Source: an uncultured Prevotellaceae bacterium
GTDB taxonomy: Bacteria; Bacteroidota; Bacteroidia; Bacteroidales; Bacteroidaceae
Length of the DNA: 36,286 nt
Assembly: GCA_900316985.1 (NCBI GenBank)
Contig: ONFE01000038.1
Location: forward strand, 1-36,286
Direction: 5' to 3'
Under the pieces are notes generated by a model. That model was not told the DNA's origin and did not search any database. It saw only the letters and a list, made by a program, of their open reading frames with translations. The position numbers and the translations under genes were made by a program. Of the stretch, positions 7,122-13,975 are shown piece after piece (position 1 is the stretch's first letter; each line of letters opens with the position of its first letter).

Positions 7122-7156
7122 GATTCAAGATTCAAGATTAAGGATTCAAGATTAAG
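7122..7156 (+). repeat. Five in-phase heptamers filling the yraN-alkD gap
   Basis: From the base after the yraN stop to one base before the alkD-like ATG, the sequence is exactly GATTCAA, GATTCAA, GATTAAG, GATTCAA, GATTAAG. There is no Shine-Dalgarno-like site, so the array itself is the translation-initiation context of the downstream gene. Confidence 0.95.
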
Positions 7157-7157
7157 G

Positions 7158-7937
7158 ATGGGAAAGGCAACGGAGATTATTGCGCTGATGGAATCGATGC
7201 GCGACGAGAAGCAGCGGGAGGTGCTGATACGCTTCTTTAAGACCGGTGAGGGTGAATACGGCGAGGGCGACGAGTTTCTGGGACTAAAGGTGCCGCAGAC
7301 GCGTGAGGTTGCCAAAGAGGCCAAAAGCCTGCCGCTTGAAGAAGTGCCGGAATTGCTGACGAACCGCTGGCATGAGGTGAGGCTCTGCGGACTGCTCATC
7401 CTCGTGGCCAAATTCGAGGCTCTCAGCAAGAAGAAACTCGCGGATGACGCGGAGGCTATCCGGGGAAGGGACGCGATTCTGCAGATGTATCTGGAATATG
7501 CGGAACAGGCCAACAACTGGGACCTCGTGGATTTGTCGGTTCCGAAGATTCTGGGGCGATGGCTCCTGCTGCCGACGAACCTCTCTCCCACCCCGTCGGC
7601 TCAAAACAATGGGAGCATCAAAAAGCAGATTGTAGATGAGCTCGCCTTCAGCGACAATCTCTGGAAGCAGCGCATGAGTATGGTCTGCTCGTGGATGACC
7701 TCAAGGGAAGGAGATCCTTCGTGGTGTCTGCGCTATGCGGAAATCCACCTGCAGCATCCTCACGACCTGATGCACAAGGCCGTGGGATGGATGCTAAGGG
7801 AAATGGGTAAGAATGTCAGTATGGATCTGTTGAGGGAATTCCTGCGGCAGCATGTCCATGAAATGCCGAGAACGACTCTTCGCTATGCCATTGAGAAAAT
7901 GGATGCCGGGGAAAAACGCTACTGGATGGAATACTAA
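7158..7937 (+). CDS. AlkD-like DNA alkylation repair glycosylase
   Basis: A 259-aa HEAT-like repeat protein of the DNA alkylation repair family, which excises bulky or positively charged alkylated bases. Trp121 and Asp125 in NNWDLVD and Trp211 in KAVGWMLRE correspond to the catalytic and base-contacting Trp/Asp/Trp of AlkD. The Asp-to-Trp spacing is about 12 residues longer than in the Bacillus cereus enzyme as I recall it, matching a low-complexity insertion (NLSPTPSAQNNGS) at ~141-153 that is palindromic at the DNA level. Its stop overlaps the stop of the convergent M23 peptidase gene by 2 bases within CTAA. Confidence 0.88.
   Translation: MGKATEIIALMESMRDEKQREVLIRFFKTGEGEYGEGDEFLGLKVPQTREVAKEAKSLPLEEVPELLTNRWHEVRLCGLLILVAKFEALSKKKLADDAEAIRGRDAILQMYLEYAEQANNWDLVDLSVPKILGRWLLLPTNLSPTPSAQNNGSIKKQIVDELAFSDNLWKQRMSMVCSWMTSREGDPSWCLRYAEIHLQHPHDLMHKAVGWMLREMGKNVSMDLLREFLRQHVHEMPRTTLRYAIEKMDAGEKRYWMEY
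7572..7615. repeat. Palindromic insert in the alkD-like gene
   Basis: Two interleaved inverted pairs, CCGAC/GTCGG (7572-7576 and 7595-7599) and CTCCCA/TGGGAG (7585-7590 and 7610-7615), lie in the stretch encoding the extra Pro/Ser/Asn residues. The arms are short, so this is weaker than the receptor-gene element. Confidence 0.4.
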
Positions 7938-9346
7938 TCCTTGTTTGCTGTTACATAACGTACCTGATAGGTGGCCCCCAATTCACGGATCTTGGCGGTC
8001 ACCCAACCATCCTTGCAGGTGACGGGATATTCTCGTTCACCGGCGGCGATGCAAAGGCGCGATGTATCCTGCACCTGACGGTTCAGACGGATGCTGATCT
8101 CGGCATCCCGGAAGGTGGGCGTGCTTTGCTGTGCGATGGTATAGGCGTGGGAAAGCTGTCCGGGCTGCAGACTGACAACAGGCTGCACTTCCGTATCGAC
8201 GGCCATCTGGTGACGGCCCAAAGTGAGCTGGAAGCCTGGCAGCTGCAGATGGTTCGTCTGATTCCAACGAAGCATCCAGCGCAGGTTCCTGCGGGGCGCC
8301 TTCGGAATGGACTGGCGCTTTCCCGTCACGGTGAAGGTGTAGAGCGACTGATTGCCATAGGCATCGGTAAGCATATAGACCACCTGATAGAATTTCTCGC
8401 GGTTGAAGTCGTAGATGCCGCGGGTATCGTTGGTTTTGAAGAGCGGCAACTGACAGCCTGGCTCCACGAACGATTTCATATACCATACATTCTGATGGCG
8501 CCAATGCTGGTAGTCGCCCAAGGAATTGACCTGACGGTTCATCTGTGCGGGAATGCTGTCGACATCGCTTTCGAAAATGACTTCCCCATCGATGGTCAGG
8601 CGCGTATGGCGGATGCCGTAATGATGGAAGGTGTCCTCCATATAGTCGTTGGCCCAGATGCCGAAGCCCACCTTTCCCCACGCCGTGAACTCACGTTGCA
8701 GATCATGGGAGGGGAAATTGAAATACTGCTGGCGGTCGCTGCCGTTGAAGACGCCCTCCCCTTCCTGCGGGTAGGCCATGAAGGCGTGGGCCTGCGGCGG
8801 AGTCTTGTCAACGAGATACTGTCCCAGATACGACAGCGGGTCACGCATCGCCCAAGTACGTGTATCGTGGATTTCGAGATGGAGATGGGGAGCCACGCTG
8901 CTGCCCGTATTGCCGCTGATGGCCACCAACTGTCCGCGGCTGACGGGCATCTCATGGGGACGCAGATAGATATCGGCGGTGTTCTGAGGCGGTTTGTGCC
9001 ACTCGGCAATATCATCAGGCTGCCCATGTTCCCGGCGATAACGGGAGATACGGGCACGCTGCACGGGCGTGAAGTCCTTCAGGTGGCAATACACCGAACT
9101 GTGGCCGTCGGGATGCTGAATGAAAACGGCATTGCCAAAGCCGAAGAGTCCTACGGTGATACGCGACACATAGCCGTCGGCAATGGCGAAGAGGGGCTTG
9201 CCCACAGCCATTCCCGTACGGACGTCGATACCTCCATGAAAATGGTGCGGACGGGGTTCACCAAAGTTGCCCGCCAACGTGACGTGGTCATCGTGGACGG
9301 GCGAAACAAATTGTAAGGCTGCTGCCAGCAGGAGTGCGCTCAGCAT
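7934..9346 (-). CDS. M23 family (LytM-type) metallopeptidase
   Basis: A 470-aa exported protein with a short N-terminal hydrophobic signal (MLSALLLAAALQFVSP). The zinc peptidase domain occupies ~20-175: His37 and Asp41 in HFHGGID form the HxxxD pair, and His154/His156 in HLHLE the HxH pair, so all LytM ligands are present and activity is expected. The rest (~180-470) has no recognised domain and looks like beta-rich extracytoplasmic sequence. Likely substrate: peptidoglycan cross-links. The start overlaps the nadC stop by 7 bases (ATGCTGA), giving tight coupling to nadC without an obvious functional link. Confidence 0.9.
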   Translation of the reverse strand: MLSALLLAAALQFVSPVHDDHVTLAGNFGEPRPHHFHGGIDVRTGMAVGKPLFAIADGYVSRITVGLFGFGNAVFIQHPDGHSSVYCHLKDFTPVQRARISRYRREHGQPDDIAEWHKPPQNTADIYLRPHEMPVSRGQLVAISGNTGSSVAPHLHLEIHDTRTWAMRDPLSYLGQYLVDKTPPQAHAFMAYPQEGEGVFNGSDRQQYFNFPSHDLQREFTAWGKVGFGIWANDYMEDTFHHYGIRHTRLTIDGEVIFESDVDSIPAQMNRQVNSLGDYQHWRHQNVWYMKSFVEPGCQLPLFKTNDTRGIYDFNREKFYQVVYMLTDAYGNQSLYTFTVTGKRQSIPKAPRRNLRWMLRWNQTNHLQLPGFQLTLGRHQMAVDTEVQPVVSLQPGQLSHAYTIAQQSTPTFRDAEISIRLNRQVQDTSRLCIAAGEREYPVTCKDGWVTAKIRELGATYQVRYVTANKD

Positions 9347-10188
9347 GCCTTGAAGCTCATATCAAGACCTTTCACCGAATGGGTCAAGGCACCCACGGAG
9401 ACATAGTCAACTCCCTGCTCGGCATAATCGCGGATGGTGTCGAAGGTGATGCCTCCTGACGACTCCGTCTCATAGCGGCCGGCAATGATGTCAACGGCCT
9501 TCTTCGTGTCGGGCACGCTGAAGTTGTCGAGCATGATGCGGTCAACGCCGCCGTGTTCAAGCACCTGCTGCAACTCATCGAAGGAGCGGACCTCGATCTC
9601 AATCTTCAGTTTCAGTCCCTTCTCATCGAGATACTTGTGGCAGCGGTCGATTGCATTGGTGATACCACCAGCAAAGTCCACGTGATTGTCCTTGAGCAGA
9701 ATCATGTCGAAAAGTCCGATACGATGGTTCACGCCACCGCCTATCTTCACGGCCTGCTTTTCGAGCATACGCATACCAGGCGTGGTCTTGCGGGTATCGA
9801 GCACGCGGGTCTTGGTGCCTTTCAGACGCTGCACATAACGGTCGGTCATCGTGGCGATGCCGCTCATACGCTGCATGATGTTAAGCATCAGGCGCTCTGT
9901 CTGAAGCAAAGAGCGTACACGTCCGGTAACGATCATGGCGATGTCACCTTTCTTCACGCGCGTACCATCTCCCATCAATACCTCCACCTTCATATCAGGA
10001 TCGAAGCGATGGAACACCTCCTTGGCCACTTCCACACCGGCCAGAATACCATCTTCCTTGATCAGCAGATGGCTCTTGCCCATAGCATCCTCGGGGATGC
10101 AGCAAAGCGTGGTGTGGTCGCCATCTCCGATATCTTCGGCAAAAGACAAATCAATCAATCTGTCTACTAATTCGTCAACACTTAACAT
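9340..10188 (-). CDS. nadC: Nicotinate-nucleotide pyrophosphorylase (carboxylating)
   Basis: A 282-aa quinolinate phosphoribosyltransferase that converts quinolinate and PRPP to nicotinate mononucleotide in de novo NAD synthesis. Family motifs: DTRKTTPG at 131-138, GGVNHR at 151-156 (substrate-binding Asn/His/Arg), KDNH at 166-169, EVRS, and VDRIMLDN. The length is normal and the protein cytoplasmic. It precedes and overlaps the M23 gene. Upstream, the gap to the beta-barrel gene contains 7-mer repeats. Confidence 0.97.
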   Translation of the reverse strand: MLSVDELVDRLIDLSFAEDIGDGDHTTLCCIPEDAMGKSHLLIKEDGILAGVEVAKEVFHRFDPDMKVEVLMGDGTRVKKGDIAMIVTGRVRSLLQTERLMLNIMQRMSGIATMTDRYVQRLKGTKTRVLDTRKTTPGMRMLEKQAVKIGGGVNHRIGLFDMILLKDNHVDFAGGITNAIDRCHKYLDEKGLKLKIEIEVRSFDELQQVLEHGGVDRIMLDNFSVPDTKKAVDIIAGRYETESSGGITFDTIRDYAEQGVDYVSVGALTHSVKGLDMSFKAC

Positions 10189-10200
10189 ATTATTATATAG

Positions 10201-10231
10201 TTTCAGGTTTCAGGTTTCAAGTTTCAAGTTG
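10201..10231 (-). repeat. GAAACYT heptamers in the gap before nadC
   Basis: On the minus (sense) strand the gap between the beta-barrel gene and nadC reads as successive units GAAACTT, GAAACCT, GAAACCT, GAAAC. Confidence 0.9.
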
Positions 10232-10237
10232 TATAAC

Positions 10238-10747
10238 TTATCTGAAATACTTGGGAGTATCCTTGAAGAGATTGATGCCGATACCAATGCGCAGACCAAC
10301 CGTGCTGTAGTCGGAATGATTCTTGATGGACTGGTCATAGTAGAGGGCAGGCTCAATGGTCACCGTGCGGTTGATGAAGAAAGCATAGCCCACTTCCACA
10401 TTGGGCATGAAATCGTTGTAGCCGCTGGAATGAACATACTTGACACCAGCACCGAGGAAGATACCGTTCTGAACAATATAATAACGGCCACCGACACCGA
10501 TGTTGAACTCATCGGAAGCGCCTTCGTATCCGTTGTGCTTATAACCCACCTGACCCAATGCCAGCAGGTTGTCCATAAAGAAATAACCAGCCTTGGCATC
10601 AATGCCAAGATGGAATTCCGTTGCGCCGCTGTAACTGGCATCGAAGCCGGTCATCGAAGCACCCACATACATTTTGCCCTGTTCGAACTGGGCGTTTGCG
10701 CTCAGCGTCATCACGAGAGCAGCAATCATCATTGCAATTTTCTTCAT
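10238..10747 (-). CDS. Small outer membrane beta-barrel protein (porin-family fold)
   Basis: A 169-aa protein with a clear signal peptide (MKKIAMMIAALVMTLSANAQ, cleavage after ~20). Alternating strands follow (MYVGASMTGF, FHLGIDAKAGYFF, NIGVGGRYYIV, IFLGAGVKYVH, VEVGYAFFI, VTIEPALYY, VGLRIGIGI), consistent with an eight-stranded barrel of the OMP_b-brl class. It ends in a charged/aromatic tail rather than a terminal Phe. The function is unknown; homologues are common in Bacteroidales outer membranes. Confidence 0.8.
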   Translation of the reverse strand: MKKIAMMIAALVMTLSANAQFEQGKMYVGASMTGFDASYSGATEFHLGIDAKAGYFFMDNLLALGQVGYKHNGYEGASDEFNIGVGGRYYIVQNGIFLGAGVKYVHSSGYNDFMPNVEVGYAFFINRTVTIEPALYYDQSIKNHSDYSTVGLRIGIGINLFKDTPKYFR

Positions 10748-10794
10748 ACGCAGAATTGTTGTTTTGTTAATGTTCTGTATATTTTCTATTCAAA

Positions 10795-12231
10795 TTATTT
10801 ACTTGTATATTTCCTATACCACGCGAAGAACCATACCAGGGCTACCACCAGGGCAACCACGGCAGTCACATATCCGGCACTCATCGGGGCACCGAAAGCA
10901 TTCTTCGAAACCACGAGGAACGTGCTACAGACAACGGTCATAAAGACGGCAGGAAGGAAGGTGACCACGAAGGGCTTCTTCTGCTGTACCAGATAGACGG
11001 TAATGGTCCAAAGAGTAAAGACTGCCAGCGTCTGATTGGCCCATCCGAAATAGTTCCATATCACGTTGAACCCGTCAGGATTCTCAATATTGAAGAAGAG
11101 CAAGCCCAATGTGGCGGCGAAAAGCGGCACGCAGATGTAGAGACGCTTGCGGATGGAGTGCTGTTCCATATGAAGGAACTCTGCAATGATCAGGCGTGCA
11201 GAACGCAGTGCCGTATCACCACTGGTAATCGGGGCTGCCACAACACCCAGCAACGCAAGGATTCCACCGAAAAGCCCCAGCCATCCCTCGCTTACGACGG
11301 TTACTACCTTCGGGGCGGCCATCGTCATTTCAGGGGCCTGTCCCAACAGTTCCTGCCCTGCTCCGCCATAGAAGAAGAACATGGAAACGGTAGCCCAGAT
11401 AAGTGCAACGATTCCCTCGGTAATCATCGAGCCATAGAATATGGGGCGTCCCATCTTTTCCGATTTGATGCAACGGGCCATCAGCGGACTCTGCGTAGCA
11501 TGGAAGCCACTGATTGCACCGCAGGCGATGGTGATGAAGAGCGCCGGGAAGATAGGTGTTCCGTTCATTGTGGCAACACCGTCAGTAAGTTCCGGCAGCG
11601 ATGGCCACTTCACGAAGAGCACGGCCATGAGGGCCACGGCCATGAAAAGCATCGAAATGGCAAACAGCGGATAAATGCGGCCAATGATCTTGTCAACGGG
11701 CAGCATCGTGGCAATGACATAATAGGCGAAGATGATGCCACACCAGATATATACCCACTCGGTGCCGTCTCCGCAGATGTCTCCGAGGATTAGCGCAGGA
11801 CTATATACGAAAACGGCTCCCACCATCATCAGCAGGAACACCGAAAAGACCAGCATTACATTCTTTGTGGTGACGCCAAGATACTTTCCCACCAATTCAG
11901 GAAGACCGGCGCCTCCATTGCGCATGGAAAGCATTCCCGAGAGGAAATCATGTACCGCTCCGGCAAAGATGCATCCAAGCACAATCCACAGATAGGCAGC
12001 AGGGCCGAACTTGGCGCCCATGATGGCACCGAAGATGGGGCCAGTGCCCGCAATGTTAAGAAATTGAATCATGAAAATCTTCCACCCGGGAAGAACGATG
12101 TAATCGACGCCATCAGCCTTTTCTACAGCAGGGGTCAAACGGTCGTCGGGTCCAAAAACACGCTCTATGAACTTGCCATAGACCAAATAGCCTAAAACCA
12201 AAGCCAAGAGACTCAACGTGAATGTTATCAT
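10795..12231 (-). CDS. cstA: CstA-type carbon starvation/peptide transporter
   Basis: A 478-aa membrane protein with many hydrophobic segments. CstA motifs are present: GTGPIFGAIMGAKFGP, AVHDFLSGMLSMRNGG, SGFHATQSPLMARC, and GDTALRSARLI. CstA proteins import peptides or pyruvate. This one is much shorter than the ~700-aa enterobacterial form, as is usual for Bacteroidota. The ATG at 12231 is chosen because upstream residues are not CstA-like and the frame there crosses the promoter region. Confidence 0.9.
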   Translation of the reverse strand: MITFTLSLLALVLGYLVYGKFIERVFGPDDRLTPAVEKADGVDYIVLPGWKIFMIQFLNIAGTGPIFGAIMGAKFGPAAYLWIVLGCIFAGAVHDFLSGMLSMRNGGAGLPELVGKYLGVTTKNVMLVFSVFLLMMVGAVFVYSPALILGDICGDGTEWVYIWCGIIFAYYVIATMLPVDKIIGRIYPLFAISMLFMAVALMAVLFVKWPSLPELTDGVATMNGTPIFPALFITIACGAISGFHATQSPLMARCIKSEKMGRPIFYGSMITEGIVALIWATVSMFFFYGGAGQELLGQAPEMTMAAPKVVTVVSEGWLGLFGGILALLGVVAAPITSGDTALRSARLIIAEFLHMEQHSIRKRLYICVPLFAATLGLLFFNIENPDGFNVIWNYFGWANQTLAVFTLWTITVYLVQQKKPFVVTFLPAVFMTVVCSTFLVVSKNAFGAPMSAGYVTAVVALVVALVWFFAWYRKYTSK

Positions 12232-12258
12232 TTGTACCTTTATATTTAAAAAGTTATG

Positions 12259-12266
12259 CAAAGATA
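12259..12266 (-). promoter_or_regulatory. cstA promoter -7 box
   Basis: The minus strand reads TATCTTTG (TAnnTTTG), about 27 bases before the cstA ATG. It is divergent from the box at 12289, with only 22 bases between the two. Confidence 0.7.
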
Positions 12267-12288
12267 CGAAGTTTTTCTGAATTATTCG

Positions 12289-12296
12289 TACCTTTG
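12289..12296 (+). promoter_or_regulatory. Promoter -7 box of the GHL10-type hydrolase gene
   Basis: TACCTTTG fits TAnnTTTG, 26 bases before the ATG at 12323. Part of the divergent cstA/hydrolase promoter. Confidence 0.7.
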
Positions 12297-12322
12297 CAAA
12301 GATTTTTATAAACTTTATACAA

Positions 12323-13747
12323 ATGAAGAGAACACTCATCCTTATATATGTCTTAATTGCCTGCATCACCACCAAGGCACAGCCAATGGCCACGCCCACT
12401 CTCACGGACGAAATACGTGCCGTATGGCTTACGACCATCGGGGGAATCGACTGGCCCCGGACCTATGCGACCTCACCGGCCACCATTGAGCAGCAGAAAA
12501 GAGAACTCACCCAAATGCTCGACCGTCTGAAACGGATACGCATCAATACGGTACTGTTGCAGACAAGAATCCGAGGAACGGTCATCTACCCTTCCAGCCT
12601 GGAACCCTGGGACGGCTGCTTGACCGGAAAGCCAGGACGCAGCCCCGGATATGACCCCTTAAGATTCGCCATCGATGAATGTCACAAGCGCGGTATGGAA
12701 CTCCACGCCTGGGTGGTTACCCTGCCCTTGGGAAAATGGAATGGTGCCGGTTGCAGGAATATGGCCAGCAAATATCCAAAACTCGTCAGGAAGATAGGAC
12801 AGGACGGTTTTATGAATCCCGAACAACCGCAGACGGGTGATGTCATTGCCGGCGTATGTGAGGAGATTGTCAGGAAATATGACGTTGACGGCATCCACCT
12901 TGATTACATCCGATATCCCGACGGATGGCGAATCACAGTAAGCAGGTCAACAGGCCGTGAACACATCACCAGCATTGTCCGCAAGATTAATTCTGCAATT
13001 AAATCAATACGTAAGGATATTAAGCTAAGTTGTTCTCCTATAGGTAAATACGAAGACCTTTCAAGATACAGCAGTCGCGGCTGGAACGCATACGTCGGTG
13101 TCTGTCAGGATGCTCAGGGATGGCTGCGCTCAGGACTAATGGATCAACTCTATCCGATGATGTATTTCAAGGGCAATCAGTTCTTTCCCTTTGCCATCAA
13201 CTGGTCGGAGAATCGCTACAAAGGCGATGTGGCCGCAGGACTTGGCATCTATTTCCTTGATCCCCATGAAGGTAATTGGAAAATTGACGAGGTGAAGAGG
13301 CAGTTGGCTATCTGCCGCCAGTATGGGCTCGGACAATGCTTCTTCCGCGCAAAATTCCTGCTCGACAATATTCAGGGTCTTTACGACTATCTCCTTATCT
13401 GGAACAATCAGGATCTGCTCCCCGAAAGTCTCGGAGGGCTTCCTCCCCTTCCCGTTGCCCCTACTTCAAGCAATCCTTCGGTTTCAAGGAAACAATTCAC
13501 TCCCATTGCCAACCTGCCTTTCCTCCAGAACGACGGCCGCTTTGTCACACTTCCGCCTAAAGGTAAGACTTTGGACGCCGATGTCATCATCGTGAAGAGC
13601 CTGACGGGCGTAGATGTGGCCACACTCCCCTACCGCGGAACCCAAGCCAGCATCAGCCATATTCCCTGTGGAACCTACGAGATTCGCTCTTTAAATCGCA
13701 AAGGCATCACCCACAGGCTTGGGTACATGGAGGTCAAGCGGAAATAG
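12323..13747 (+). CDS. Exported GHL10/DUF187-type glycoside hydrolase-like protein
   Basis: A 474-aa protein with a signal peptide (ending ITTKAQ, ~1-19). The catalytic-like TIM barrel spans ~28-350 with family hallmarks: EIRAVWLTTIGGIDWP at the N-terminus, NTVLLQTRIRG, ELHAWVVTLPLG, VDGIHLDYIRYPDG (the Asp/Asp segment), and DQLYPMMYF. Residues ~395-474 look like a small beta-sandwich. Related 'glycosyl hydrolase-like 10' proteins act on, or bind, cell-envelope or host glycans; the substrate is not known here. It stands alone between cstA and the threonine operon. Confidence 0.85.
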   Translation: MKRTLILIYVLIACITTKAQPMATPTLTDEIRAVWLTTIGGIDWPRTYATSPATIEQQKRELTQMLDRLKRIRINTVLLQTRIRGTVIYPSSLEPWDGCLTGKPGRSPGYDPLRFAIDECHKRGMELHAWVVTLPLGKWNGAGCRNMASKYPKLVRKIGQDGFMNPEQPQTGDVIAGVCEEIVRKYDVDGIHLDYIRYPDGWRITVSRSTGREHITSIVRKINSAIKSIRKDIKLSCSPIGKYEDLSRYSSRGWNAYVGVCQDAQGWLRSGLMDQLYPMMYFKGNQFFPFAINWSENRYKGDVAAGLGIYFLDPHEGNWKIDEVKRQLAICRQYGLGQCFFRAKFLLDNIQGLYDYLLIWNNQDLLPESLGGLPPLPVAPTSSNPSVSRKQFTPIANLPFLQNDGRFVTLPPKGKTLDADVIIVKSLTGVDVATLPYRGTQASISHIPCGTYEIRSLNRKGITHRLGYMEVKRK

Positions 13748-13875
13748 GCGACACGTAAAAAAGCCGACAACGGCGTTTTGCAAGCCTAAAGAACGAATCC
13801 ATAGCAAAAGGATTGAAAAAAAGCCGTTGAAACTATATTTTTGTGAAAAAGCTTTGGCAGTAAAAGAAACTTTTG

Positions 13876-13883
13876 TACCTTTG
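13876..13883 (+). promoter_or_regulatory. Threonine operon promoter
   Basis: TACCTTTG (-7) with TTG at 13854-13856 (19 bases between) matches the Bacteroidota pattern. The transcript start would fall near 13890, leaving a leader of about 85 bases before thrA. Confidence 0.75.
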
Positions 13884-13922
13884 CACGCAAATTTTTGCAA
13901 CGACTCTTGCATTTATTCAACC

Positions 13923-13953
13923 GGACATTGCCCCTCATTGTCAGAGGGAGTCC
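13923..13953 (+). promoter_or_regulatory. Two-part hairpin in the thrA leader
   Basis: GGAC (13923-13926) pairs with GTCC (13950-13953) around an inner stem CCCTC (13932-13936) / GAGGG (13944-13948), with a small internal loop. There is no U-run after it and no Met-initiated leader peptide between promoter and thrA, so it does not look like classical ribosome-mediated attenuation. Its role is unknown. Confidence 0.35.
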
Positions 13954-13975
13954 ACTTAATTATATTTAAACAGAA

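Noticed and set aside
8126-9316. 396-codon plus-strand open frame opposite the M23 peptidase gene
   Set aside because: The minus strand carries all M23 zinc motifs; the plus frame has no start context or recognisable domain.
13763-13774. Terminator after the GHL10-type gene
   Set aside because: Only a 4-bp GCCG/CGGC stem followed by GTTTT; not convincing.
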